Translations under genes and position numbers: made by a program
Notes under the pieces: model-generated
Databases searched by the model: none
Told to the model about the DNA's origin: nothing
Seen by the model: only the letters and a program-made list of their open reading frames with translations
In this document: piece by piece, positions 25,498 through 34,881 of the stretch
Numbering within the stretch: position 1 is the stretch's first letter
Layout of the letters: the number at the start of each line of letters is the position of its first letter
Assembly (NCBI GenBank): GCA_037043455.1
Contig: JAWPHD010010953.1
Coordinates: 1 to 64,000 of the forward strand
Direction of reading: 5' to 3'
Origin: Cyrtodaria siliqua
Taxonomy: Eukaryota; Mollusca; Bivalvia; Adapedonta; Hiatellidae
Length of the DNA stretch: 64,000 nt

Positions 25498-28400
25498 CAA
25501 AAAGAAATAATTAAGACTGAAGAGATTATAGAAAAATTAATACACCTGTTTGAAGCATGTGAAATAGATAAGCAAACACTATCTAACGGTATAAATGCAT
25601 TAAAACCTCTTAAAGAAGTTCCAAAGGAAACTACTTCAGAGGTTAAATCTCAAACATTAGAAAATTTACTCAAGAGACGACGTGCTAAAAAACAACGTAA
25701 ACTAGAAAAGCAAAAATATGATAAATTACAAGAAAATGTTATAAATGAACTAAAACAAGTTTTTCAAGATAGAAAATTAAAATTGGTTGACAAACCAATG
25801 TGTGGCTATTTCAAAGCATACGAGATATCTGCCGAGAAATACAAAGACCCTCAAAAACTATTTCGTGATAAGAAATCCATTATCACAAAACAAATAAGCA
25901 AAGAGCTGACAAAGATGAATGGATTAAAGTTTCAATTAGGTCTCACTGTAAATTTATTCAAAGATGATGGTAATACCAAAAAATACACCACAGCAGTATT
26001 ACACAGCGAACAAAATGCAATCTTAAACGCTGAAAAAATAAATGAGTTTTACGATGAATCATCTGCATATATACATGAGAGTCTTGAACGATTTACAAAC
26101 ACAGCATCAGGATTGGCGATTGATTACTGTGTTAAGCTTTACTTAAATATTGCAAAGTATGAACCATTAAAAGGTTCTTCATATATTCCTTTGTCTAAAG
26201 CAGTATCTGATAAAAAAGCAATAATTAATGTCAATAATGAAGATAATAAGTGCTTGGAAGTGGCATTGGTTTCTGCTTTGTGGCCTAATAAAAATAATCC
26301 AACTAGGATATCTAGTTATAACAAACACATGGGTAAGTTGAATATGGATGGTATTGATTTTCCCACTCCAACTTCTCAAATAACCAAAGTAGAAAAACAA
26401 AATAATCTTGCTATTTATGTTTATGGATATACCATAACAGGAAAAAATAAAAAGGTATCTGTTTTTCCATATAAAATATCAGAACAACCAAAAGATATTG
26501 AACGAATTAATTTGATCTTAATATCTGAAGACACTGAGGTTGAATCAGAGAACGAAGACGATCCAAATAATGAAGAAGGAATTATAGATGACAACTATAA
26601 CCCTGATGATTATTCCAACGAACCAAAAAAATTAACAACAAAATATCACTATTGCTGGATTAAAAATCTGAATAGACTACTCTGGGACCAAAACAAACAC
26701 CATGGTCAAACTTACTTCTGCGATCGTTGCCTTCACGGCTATTCTGGAAAAGGACTACTTACCAAACACAAAGAAGACTGTGATGGTATCAACAAAAATT
26801 CTTGCAGAATAGAAATGCCGCAAGAAGGTAAAAATCACACACAATTTAAAAATCATCAAAATCAGATGCCTGTGCCTTATACAATATATGCTGATTTTGA
26901 GAGTATAATCAAACCGCAATCAATCAAATTTGGAAAGAAATCTGAAATTCAAAATGTACACGAAGCTTGTGGTTTTGTATACCAGGTTGTCAGATATGAT
27001 GGCAAAGCTAAAGAACCTGTTATTTACAGAGGTGAAGATGTTGTTGAAAAGTTTTTAAATTACTTAGAATGTGAGAAGAGCAACATTAATAATAATTTCC
27101 TCACCCAAAACCATTAATCATGACACAACAAAATGAGGAAGATTATGAAAAAGCAACACACTGCTGGATATGCGAGAATGAAATAGGTAGGAAATGTGGC
27201 AAAAACTGTAAAATAAGAGACCACTGTCATTTTACAGGAGAATACAGAGGTGAAGCAATTAAAAACTGCAACCTAAAACTGAAAATAAAACCAAATAAAA
27301 CAATCATCCCTGTTGTATTTCATAATCTCAAAGGATATGATAGTCATCTCATCATGCAAAAAATACATAAAATGACAGGTAATATTACATGCATCCCAAA
27401 CAACGCTGAAAAGTATATTTCATTTAGTGCCGGACAACTTAGATTCTTGGATAGCTTTCAGTTTATGGCTTCGTCTCTGGAAAAATTGGTTAAAGCAACA
27501 GACAAATCTGATTTCAAAATTACCAAAAATCAGTTTGGGAAAAAAACAGATTTACTTTTACGAAAAGGTGTATATCCATACGAATATATGGACAGTATGG
27601 AAAGATTCAAGGAAACGCAATTACCACACATAGAAAAGATTTACAGTAGTCTCTCAGATGAAAGTATAAGAACCGAAGAATACGAATACGCTCAAAAAAT
27701 ATGGAAAGAGTTTAACTGTAAAACTCTTGGAGACTATCATGATTTATATCTAAAAACGGATGTAACTTTGTTAGCAGATGTGTTTCAAACTTTCAGAAAA
27801 ACATGCATGAATGCATATAAACTCGATCCCTTGCATTACTACACAGCACCTGGATTATCTTGGGATGCTTTACTTAAACATTCAAAAATAGAATTAGAAC
27901 TTTTGACAGACATTGACATGCACTTGTTTCTAGAAAAAGGAATGCGTGGTGGAATTAGTATGGTATCAAAACGATATGCCAAAGCAAACAATCCACATGT
28001 AGCTGATTATAACCCTAACGAGGAAAACAACTTTTTAATGTATTATGATGCAAATAATTTTTATGGATGGGCAATGAGTCAGCCACTTCCATATTCTGGC
28101 TTTGTTTGGAAAGCCAAAAGCAAAAAAGGAAAATATTCTAAACCAAAACCTGGCAAAGGGCAAATACTTGAAGTTGATTTATAATATCCTAAAGAGCTCC
28201 ATGAAGTTCACAATGACTATCCGCTTGCACCGGAAAGATTAGCAGTGATAAAAAAATGGTTGTCTGAATACCAGATAGGTTTACTGGAAAAATAATAGCA
28301 TGATAAATACAGAACAACTAGTTCCCAATCTTATGGACAAAGAAAAATATGTGTTACATTACAAAAACCTGCAACTGTATTTATCTTTAGGCATGAAACT

Positions 28401-29688
28401 AAAGAAAGTACACAGAGTATTAGAATTTAATGAAAAACCATGGATGGCATCATACATAAACCTAAACACAGAATTTAGGAAAAAAGCTAAATCAACTTTT
28501 GAAAAAGATTTTTATAAACTTATGAACAACTCTGTGTTTGGCAAAACAATGGAAAATCTACGCAAGCGACTGATATAAAACTAGTCAGAACTGACGGCTC
28601 TGAAAATGAAAAGATAAGAAAAATACTAGCCAAACCCAACTTTAACAGGCGTATAAAGTTTTCAGATGAATTGTCAGCAATACATGTAAACAAAACAAAA
28701 TTAACATTAAACAAACCAATCTATGTTGGGATGTCAGTATTGGATTTATCAAAGTACATGATGTATGACTGGTACTATAATATCCTAAAGAAAAGGTACG
28801 GAGATGACTGTACTTTATTATACACCGACACTGACAGCTTGCTGGTAGATATCAAAACAGAAGATGTGTACAAAGACATAGCTGAAATGAAAGATGAGTA
28901 TGACTTGAGTGATTATCCGAAATACCATCCACTGCACGATGATACAAATAAAAGTAATAGGTAAAATGAAAGATGAATGTGCTGGTGTTCCTATAGTTGA
29001 GTATGTTGGATTAAGGCCCAAACTATATTCTATTTTGAGAGCGGATGAGCAGATGATTGAGAAAGTAATAGATAAAATGAAAGATGAATGTCCTGGTGTT
29101 CCGATAGTTGAGTATATTGAATCAAGACCCGAACTATATTCTATTTTGGGAGTGGATGTGCAGATGATTGAGAAAGTAACAGACAAAATAAAAGATGAAT
29201 GTGTTCCTATAGTTGAATCCAAACTATGTTCTATTTTGGGAGCGGATGAGCGGATGATTGAGAAAGTAGTAGATACAATAATAGATAAAATAAAAGATGA
29301 TGGTGTTTCTATAGATGAGTATATAGCTAAGAATATTGGATTAAGATCTAAACTATATTCTATGTTGAGAGCGGATGTGCAGATTGTTAAGAAAGCAATG
29401 GAAGATGAAAATATTGGATTAAGATCCAAACAAGATTCTATTTTGAAAGTGAATGAGCAGATTATTAAGAAAGCAAAGGATGTAAAAACATATGTAGTCG
29501 AAAAACACATAAACTTTGAGAACTACAAAGATGCATTGTTTGGCAAGAAAAGATACACCCATGAAATGAATATGATACGCTCAATAAAGCATCAGATATA
29601 TGGCATAACAGTAAACAAAGTAACACTGTCACCATTTTACTCTAAATGATACATAGCACCAGACGGTATTATAACTTATGCACATGGA
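25492..29688 (+). pseudogene. POLB: Polinton DNA polymerase B, broken
   Basis: Protein-primed-type family B polymerase with 3'-5' exonuclease, expected to replicate the element. Order seen: basic coiled N-terminus; zinc finger (FCDRC...H...C, ~26712-26780); Exo I YADFES (26887-26904); an endonuclease VII-like Cys/His module (CWIC...RDHCHFTGEYRG, ~27159-27290); Exo II FHNLKGYDSH (27318-27347); Exo III YHDLYLKTD (27735-27761); motif A DANNFYG (28047-28067); motif [11 protein letters not shown] (28516-28545); motif C YTDTDS (28821-28838); then five repeats of a downstream segment. Breaks: frameshifts near 27100, 28290, 28570 and 28950; stops at 28182-28184 (TAA) and 29647-29649 (TGA). The frame is open from 25492, but the first in-frame ATG is at 25798, so the original start codon seems lost or non-standard. 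All core catalytic motifs survive in pieces. The product call is very sure; this copy is inactive as written. Confidence 0.95.
28951..29469 (+). repeat. Five tandem in-frame repeats inside polB
   Basis: Units at 28951-29061, 29062-29172, 29173-29262, 29263-29391 and 29392-29469 are 111, 111, 90, 129 and 78 bp long, all multiples of three. Each encodes a version of the segment that starts near KMKDEC and runs through VPIVEY and LYSIL to a QMIEKV-like end. Relatives of this polymerase normally have it once, by my recollection. The units have diverged from each other while keeping the frame open over 519 bp, so they were translated for some time after duplication. Confidence 0.92.
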
Positions 29689-29703
29689 TTTTATAAAAAC
29701 TTA

Positions 29704-30609
29704 TCAACGCGTTTGGGTATTAGCAGGAACAATAAGTAGTTCTTCTTTGACAAATCCTCTCTGTGGCGCTGGTGCTTTCAAAAAATAAACTCTTATACCT
29801 TGCGTCACCATATAACTTTTAATCTTGTGAATATCTACACTCCACATTGGATCAGTTGCTCTGCGTCTTCCACCTTCTTGTTCCCCGGGTTGATATAAAT
29901 ATCTTACACTTGCATTCATACAGATAGGATCACCTTTTAATGTTTTTGTTTCAACAGGAGGGGGCTTTTTTGTCTCCACATGTATGGCTTTGACAACTTC
30001 TGGTAATCTCTTTACCCATTCTCTATTACGTTTTTGCGAATCTATTTCCTTAGCATACTGATAGCCAAACAATCTTTCAGCTAATGTTCTGTTAAATCTT
30101 TCCACTAAAGCTTGGTCTCTGTGTATTTCTGTTCTGCCCCGTCTGATATTTACTTTGTGTTTCGCCATCAACTGTGATACTGCACCCATAAATTCTCTGC
30201 CTGGATCCACTTGTAATAATTTTGGATATTTCAAATGCCGACTGTATATTTTTTCAAATGCTTTGGCAACTTCTGTGCTATCCTTGGAAGTCAGCGGCTC
30301 TGCTTCTTTGTATCTACTTGCAATATCAACCGCAGTCAACGCATATTTATATGTCTTGCGGCCACGACCAAAGCCAAAAGTATCATGCGGCAGAAATAAC
30401 AAATCAGCTTGATGCACTCCATTCTTAGCAGAAACATCAAACCTGGGTCTAACTATTTTCTTTGGTGCGTGTAAATAAATCAGCCACACAGCTTGTTTCT
30501 TTAAAAATTATAATGCCTGTTTCTTACTGACACCAGCCTCTTTTGCCAATTTTTTAACTGCTGAGTAACCTTTCCAAAATCCTTTTGGGCTGTAATAAAT
30601 CTTTTCCAT
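29704..30609 (-). pseudogene. INT: Polinton integrase (retroviral type), one nonsense codon
   Basis: The gene runs from ATG 30609 to the stop at 29704 in one frame (302 codons), broken only by TAA at 30508-30510 after 33 codons. The N-terminus looks like a small helix-turn-helix. The catalytic core follows: D in HQADLLFLP, a VDIASRY strand, D in VDPGREF, and E in QALVERFNRTL about 34 residues later, i.e. the D,D,E triad of the rve superfamily. The C-terminal part has a chromodomain/SH3-like RRRATDPMWS stretch. It would insert the element and make the 6-bp duplication observed at its ends. Similar proteins are often annotated as transposon-derived F54H12.3-like in invertebrates. Downstream initiation could still give the catalytic core. 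Confidence 0.94.
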
Positions 30610-30652
30610 TTTTTCTACTAAAGATTAAACTTTATATAACTGTAAAGAAAAA
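30610..30652. promoter_or_regulatory. Divergent promoter between integrase and 30653 gene
   Basis: This 43-bp AT-rich spacer separates two divergent starts. It contains ACTTTATATAAC, a likely TATA box usable in both directions. Confidence 0.5.
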
Positions 30653-30975
30653 ATGGAAATCACAACTGCACGATTTGATGAACTGCTTGAAGAGCAATAT
30701 CAAAATAGCACAAAGAAATGGACAGACTTGGAAATAAAAAAATATACACTATTTCAGATACGAAAATAGTAGATACTGAATATGGTCCATCCATGGTATT
30801 GACATTATTAGACAACGGTGAAGTATGGGCGCCTGATCATCTCAAAAATAAATTAGAGAAGAGTGCTAAACCACCATATTATATGCGACCACTTGGATTG
30901 AAACCATGTAAAAACAACAAAAAAAATAGGTATCATGCATATGACTTAGTTTTTCCAAAGGTTATTTCAAAGTAA
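30653..30975 (+). pseudogene. Small conserved Polinton protein, one frameshift
   Basis: This starts at ATG 30653 and shifts frame at the A-run near 30735-30742. The second part (from 30718) encodes about 80 residues of alternating strands with a PSMVLTLLDNGEVWAPDHL segment and a basic KNNKKNRYHAYDL tail. The predicted strand pattern is compatible with a small OB-fold protein such as a single-strand DNA-binding protein; this is weak inference. It is divergent from integrase. Confidence 0.6.
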
Positions 30976-31028
30976 ACATACTTAGTCATTCCAAATCCAA
31001 AGTAATTATAGTTTTAAACTAATTTTTT

Positions 31029-31448
31029 TTATGAAATCAATGTATACGCCACAAGTCCAGTTGCAGCCATGCCCACCACAATAAACGTAATTTCTCTATT
31101 CTGTTGATCCGGAGATGGTGTATAAAAATCACTCAACTTAGGCTCCGGTTCCAAAAGCAAATGTTTGCCAGTTGTATAATAATACTGTTTCATAGCCTGA
31201 TCCACATCATCAAAAGTCTGCTCTGCATGATGCTCTTTTTGCAGTTGCTTATTAATAAAATCTAATCTCTCTGTTCTATTTTTATTCCACTCCGCTTGTG
31301 CTGCGTTTAATTGTTCCACTGCTTTGTCATGCCTTTGTCTTTCCTCATCTGAATGACTTCCCATTTCCGAAAAGAAATAATTTGAACCGCTAAACGCCAA
31401 TGCATTTGTTAATGCGCCACCTATCATCATTGCTACTGCACTTGCCAT
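31029..31448 (-). CDS. 139-aa conserved Polinton membrane/coiled-coil protein
   Basis: Intact ORF with a hydrophobic N-terminal segment (MASAVAMMIGGALTNALAF), a charged helical middle (about residues 32-75, many E/R/K/Q), a LSDFYTPSPDQ motif near 106-116, and a C-terminal membrane segment (ITFIVVGMAATGLVAYTLI). I recall closely similar uncharacterised proteins in cnidarian and mollusc Polintons, so it is a conserved element protein. A virion membrane or scaffold role is inference. It is preceded by a TATA-like box, and the next gene upstream ends 23 bp away. Confidence 0.8.
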   Translation of the reverse strand: MASAVAMMIGGALTNALAFSGSNYFFSEMGSHSDEERQRHDKAVEQLNAAQAEWNKNRTERLDFINKQLQKEHHAEQTFDDVDQAMKQYYYTTGKHLLLEPEPKLSDFYTPSPDQQNREITFIVVGMAATGLVAYTLIS

Positions 31449-31470
31449 TGTTTTATATATTTTTTTTAAA
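31449..31470 (-). promoter_or_regulatory. TATA-like box before 31448 start
   Basis: On the minus strand AAAAAAAATATATAAAACA lies directly before ATG 31448. The same box-plus-ACA-ATG arrangement recurs before other genes of the element. Confidence 0.55.
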
Positions 31471-31471
31471 A

Positions 31472-31708
31472 TTATTTCATAATATCCGCAGGAATAATAC
31501 CTTGCTTAATCAGCATATCCTTTGTAGCCATTACTAACATTATATCCACAGACAGCATCCCCACATCTACCATATTAAAATCCACTTTAGGGGCTGGCCT
31601 TTTTAGTAGTTTTCTGCCAATCTCAGAATATCCAACAGTTAGAAGTGTTTCCACCCCAGCGTGATACATCATATTTACAATTTGTTTTCCGTCAATACTT
31701 GCTGCCAT
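31472..31708 (-). CDS. 78-aa hydrophobic Polinton protein
   Basis: Intact ORF. A short polar N-terminus is followed by amphipathic and hydrophobic segments, including VDVGMLSVDIMLVMATKDM, and a conserved-looking end KQGIIPADIMK. I recall similar small proteins beside the 139-aa protein in other invertebrate Polintons. Function unknown; it may associate with membrane or the virion. Confidence 0.7.
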   Translation of the reverse strand: MAASIDGKQIVNMMYHAGVETLLTVGYSEIGRKLLKRPAPKVDFNMVDVGMLSVDIMLVMATKDMLIKQGIIPADIMK

Positions 31709-31745
31709 TTTTTTTTTATATTATTTTTTATATTTTTTTTTTAAA
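31709..31745 (-). promoter_or_regulatory. AT-only promoter region before 31708 start
   Basis: A run of A/T with two AATATAA-like boxes (minus strand) sits within 35 bp of the start codon, like the other gene leaders in this element. Confidence 0.5.
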
Positions 31746-31752
31746 TAAATTA

Positions 31753-32112
31753 TTAAAAACAATCAAACGGGTCTTTTGGTGCAACATGAACAGCAGCAGG
31801 TTGCACAGGTTGCGTAGCAGATTTCTTGTTATAAATATACAAACCCAACCCAGCAATGCCTAATAAAACCAGACACGGTGGAATATAATTTTTGTATACG
31901 TTTATTTTGATTTCTGGTTCCTCTTCATCTATTGTTATTTTTGTTATTTCATTTTGCTTTGCAGCATCTTGCTTTGCAGCATCTTGCTTTGCATCTTGCT
32001 CTACCAAACGCTTTGCCTTTCTTGCCGCTGCTCCTTTTTTCCCAGCTTCTATTCTTTTTGGATTTTTTACTTTTTGTACAGGTATAACTTCACTCTCTTG
32101 GTTCTCCATCAT
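31753..32112 (-). CDS. 119-aa basic single-span membrane protein
   Basis: Intact ORF. The N-terminal half carries a basic motif (KNPKRIEAGKKGAAARKAK) and a three-times-repeated KQDAA tract. One membrane span follows (YIPPCLVLLGIAGLGLYIY), then a short tail. The basic motif suggests nucleic-acid contact and the span suggests membrane anchoring; both are inference. The KQDAA repeats come from a short tandem repeat in the DNA (about 31965-32000). Its start overlaps the end of the upstream gene by about 20 bp. Confidence 0.7.
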   Translation of the reverse strand: MMENQESEVIPVQKVKNPKRIEAGKKGAAARKAKRLVEQDAKQDAAKQDAAKQNEITKITIDEEEPEIKINVYKNYIPPCLVLLGIAGLGLYIYNKKSATQPVQPAAVHVAPKDPFDCF

Positions 32113-32412
32113 TTATATTATCTATATTTTTATTTTTATTAAAATCAATATGTCTAACAGTTGTCAGTATTGCTGTAAATGGTGCTAAGCACATTCCATA
32201 CCTGTAATACTACTCACAACAAGCACTTTATGATTAATAAATGGGTCTTCCTCCAAATCTTCTATCAGCTTTGGTGGATTGGTTACATTAAAATATTTTG
32301 ATACTCCCATCACATACAAGTTAATAAAAGAATTGCCTAAAGTCTTAGTCATGCTTGCCCCAAGCCTTGCTTCATATCTGCAGTAAAGTTTGTTAATTTC
32401 GTCCGGTGGCAT
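32090..32412 (-). pseudogene. Conserved Polinton protein, frameshifted near its end
   Basis: This starts at ATG 32412 with MPPDEINKLYCRYEAR and a helical middle. The first frame stops at 32185. A second frame from about 32205 carries a continuation typical of this family (an RYGM-type motif followed by a hydrophobic stretch) and ends at 32090, so a one-base indel lies near 32195-32215. I recall the family from other invertebrate Polintons. Function unknown. Confidence 0.65.
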
Positions 32413-32436
32413 GCTATCTATATTTGTGAGTTGTAT

Positions 32437-32727
32437 TTATTTACCCAAATATTGACGTCTACCGCCGCCAGCCACTATGGCTGATAATATTTCTTTTTTT
32501 GTTTCTTGTTGCTTTGATTCATCACGTTCTGTGAAACCTTCTGATATATCTTGTAATAGTTCTTCCGCATTAATTTTTATATTAATAATTTTATTTTTTA
32601 TCTTGAAATAAACATAAAACATAAAACAACCAGCTGCGATATTCATGCAACTAGTAATTGTTAGTATTGTTAATAGCATTGTTATTAATATTGCTATTTT
32701 TTTATTAGCATTGTTAATTTGCTGCAA
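32437..32727 (-). CDS. 96-aa single-span protein with basic Gly-rich tail
   Basis: Intact ORF with one long membrane segment at about residues 11-42, a polar middle (AEELLQDISEGFTERDESKQQ) and the end VAGGGRRQYLGK. The start is uncertain because its 5' part runs into a repeat cluster (32660-32945). Function unknown; the position next to the ATPase suggests an assembly role. Confidence 0.55.
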   Translation of the reverse strand: MQQINNANKKIAILITMLLTILTITSCMNIAAGCFMFYVYFKIKNKIINIKINAEELLQDISEGFTERDESKQQETKKEILSAIVAGGGRRQYLGK

Positions 32728-32945
32728 GCATTGCTATTAACATTGCTACTTTACTATGAGCAATGCTACTTTGCTATGAGCAATGTTATAAGCATTACTA
32801 ATTTACTATGAGCAATGCTATAAGCATTACTATATTTTTTGATAATTTCATTATATTTTCATGTCAGTATTGCTACTTTGCTGTTAGTATTACTATTAGC
32901 AACAAAGCAATGCTATGAGAAAAGAAAGCATTGCTGTTAGAAATT
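32660..32945. repeat. Cluster of AGCAATGCT / GCATTGCT motifs
   Basis: More than ten copies of GCAATGCT, GCATTGCT and close variants (GCATTGTT, GCATTACT, GTATTGCT) occur in both orientations between the 32727 start and the ATPase stop. Several are part of small hairpins such as AGCAATGCTATAAGCATT. No other part of the element is like this. It could be a replication, recombination or transcription-control region, or simple slippage expansion. Confidence 0.8.
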
Positions 32946-33594
32946 ATTCAACCCAATAACCAGTTGGTTGGTCAGTCCTCAAAATTAACTTGGAATATTT
33001 AGTCTTTGCTAAAGCTTTTCTTATTCTAGTTCTCTCCTCCAACGTCGGAATAACATCATTTTCTCTCAAACAATTTTCATAACTATCTCTGTCTTTGGTG
33101 TAAAACATACACAACCATTTTGCTTGCTCCCTTAAATCTTTCAATACAGAATTATATCTCTGTGATATAAACAACACTGATTGTTTGGCGTGACGACCAG
33201 AGGATGCCAACTCTGATAACATATCTTTTTTCTTTGTTAATTATTTTGTGGCGGAGCAATCATCAATGATGTATAGTGTGGGCTTGCCAGCATATTGTTT
33301 GAAAAATAAACGCAACAGTTCTTGTAACATTTCTTTACCGTTGCTAACGGGATTAACAAATTATTTTTTTTTATCTTTTGGGTGTCTTACATCTCCTATC
33401 CAGGATCTATTTTTATAAGCCTCGTTCCACTCTATGGTTGGACACAATATAATTATATGTTTAAAAACTCCAAAATACTCTTGTTCAAGTATGTCAAGAT
33501 TAAACTCTGTTTTGCCGCAGCCTGTCTGACCACAGATAATGGCACTGTGGGGATATTTAGGATATTTAGTATCGTGATTCTTTGAATCTTCCAT
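32944..33594 (-). pseudogene. ATP: Polinton packaging ATPase (A32/FtsK-HerA type), two nonsense codons
   Basis: One frame of 217 codons from ATG 33594. Walker A is GQTGCGKT (residues 22-29). Walker B TLYIIDDC lies at 33256-33279. A glutamine-containing strand (VLFISQRYNSV) follows. In-frame TAA codons at 33361-33363 and 33241-33243 split it. The length (216 aa) fits the short packaging ATPases of Polintons and virophages, which pump DNA into the preformed capsid. Its start overlaps the end of the capsid gene by 29 bp, as in a co-transcribed morphogenesis pair. Confidence 0.93.
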
Positions 33595-34834
33595 CTTCTA
33601 AATTGATTTGCGCATCTTGTATTATATATAGATAAATATTTAAAGGTTGATCTGCATCCGCTTTTTTATTTATTAGTATCGTTATGCCTTCACTGCCGTT
33701 TTCTATTTTTCTTCCACTGCCGTATAATAAATTGTCATCACATGTTCTAAGGTCAAGCCACAAAGCATATGATTTTGTTAGATAGGTCTCAAGAGAAACA
33801 TTGGTAAAGTTTAAGTCCCTCGCTACTATTTCTGTCTCTTTGTTTCTTTTTGATGTCAAGGCAAAATATTTGTTGATTTCATCCCAATGTTGATATGCCT
33901 TCATGCCCTGACTATACAACTGATTTGGTACTCCCTCTATTGTCATTTCAACTTTTTCAATTATTGGGTTGTAAAATGATTCCGTGTTTGTTCTTTCTGG
34001 GTCTTCAAACAGCATTAGAATACCTTTCATGCTCTGTGCTGGTACATTAATGTTGATATTCCAAAGGGTTTCAGATTTGTTTGCTGTTATTTTTCTATGT
34101 CGCAAGATACGATCATACATAAATACTATCTTACCATTGATTTGTTGTCTTATTTGTCTGGATAATTCAACATCACTAACCATATCAAATTCCAAGCAGA
34201 TATTTTTTATTACATAAGATGCATCAGCATCACTTCTTTTGATAACTTTGTTATAATCGTTAAACGTTAATTCATATTCTAACCTATCACCAAGCCCCGC
34301 TTGATAAAATGGCATATGACTTTCTAACATTTCAAAGTCCTATGGAATACAAAATCTATTTCCATAAGCTGCTGCTATAGCTTCATCTTCGGTGTCTGAG
34401 GAAGCATCTCCCGCACCAATTCTATGTTTTAACATGTTTGCTTTACCAATACTTTGGTAAGCTATGTTTACTCGTTCGGTAGGGCTTTTCCATAAATCTA
34501 CATAACAATGGTATATATCACTGTCATCTATTGACATGACTTCATTGCCACTTATTCTTATTGTCATTTTTTTCACAATTGCTCTACCCAGATTCTGGTA
34601 TAGAGTAGCGTTGGCGTCTGTTCTGCTTTTAAGTTCTATTTCAAAGGCAAGACGAGCAGTACGAGGAACTATCACATCATTAGTACTTAGATTGGGAAAT
34701 CTCACAAGCAGTTGCTGGTTTTGGTCTATTGTTGATAGATTATTAGTTATTACTACACTTGTGCGGATGCCCTTGGCACCATGAGGTTCTCTTAGTTTTC
34801 TATGAGGGTTGAGTTTGTTTCCGTAAGCTGACAT
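33566..34834 (-). pseudogene. Candidate major capsid protein, one nonsense codon
   Basis: One frame of 422 codons from ATG 34834, interrupted by TAG at 34340-34342. The N-terminal half is beta-rich with VRFPNLSTNDVIVPRTA and NLGRAIVKKMTIRISG and a DDSDIYHCYVDLW segment. The C-terminal half opens near FYQAGLGDRLEYEL and ends in a second beta-rich domain (LNIYLYIIQDAQINLEDG). Two successive beta domains of this size fit a double jelly-roll capsid protein. Homologues are often labelled F54H12.2-like in invertebrate genomes. The capsid assignment rests on my recollection of that family plus gene order beside the ATPase; structure prediction would settle it. Confidence 0.8.
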
Positions 34835-34881
34835 TGTTTTTATTTTTTAAATATATTTTTTAAAATTAAATAAAATAAACA
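34835..34881. promoter_or_regulatory. Divergent promoter between capsid gene and 34882 gene
   Basis: A symmetric AT-only core (TTTTTAAATATATTTTTTAAAA) lies 10-35 bp from both divergent start codons, and both leaders end in AACA-ATG. Confidence 0.6.

Larger units (their letters stand above)
24958..25609 (+). repeat. Left terminal inverted repeat of the Polinton (~652 bp)
   Basis: This matches the reverse complement of 39407-40053 almost base for base, up to AAAACCTC at 25602-25609, after which the two sides diverge. It contains a large terminal hairpin, a short hairpin, a complete minus-strand ORF (25173-25442), a divergent AT-rich promoter and the first ~115 bp of the polB reading frame. The main differences from the right copy are a 4-nt indel inside the small ORF and the inverted loop of the short hairpin. 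Confidence 0.93.

Noticed and set aside
27090..27120. Programmed frameshifting in polB
   Set aside because: Four frame changes plus two nonsense codons in one gene, at unrelated sequences, are decay or read error rather than a recoding signal.
28818..29510. 230-codon minus-strand frame with repeated Ser/Ile-rich segments
   Set aside because: It is the exact antisense shadow of the five polB repeats; the plus strand carries the recognised polymerase sequence.
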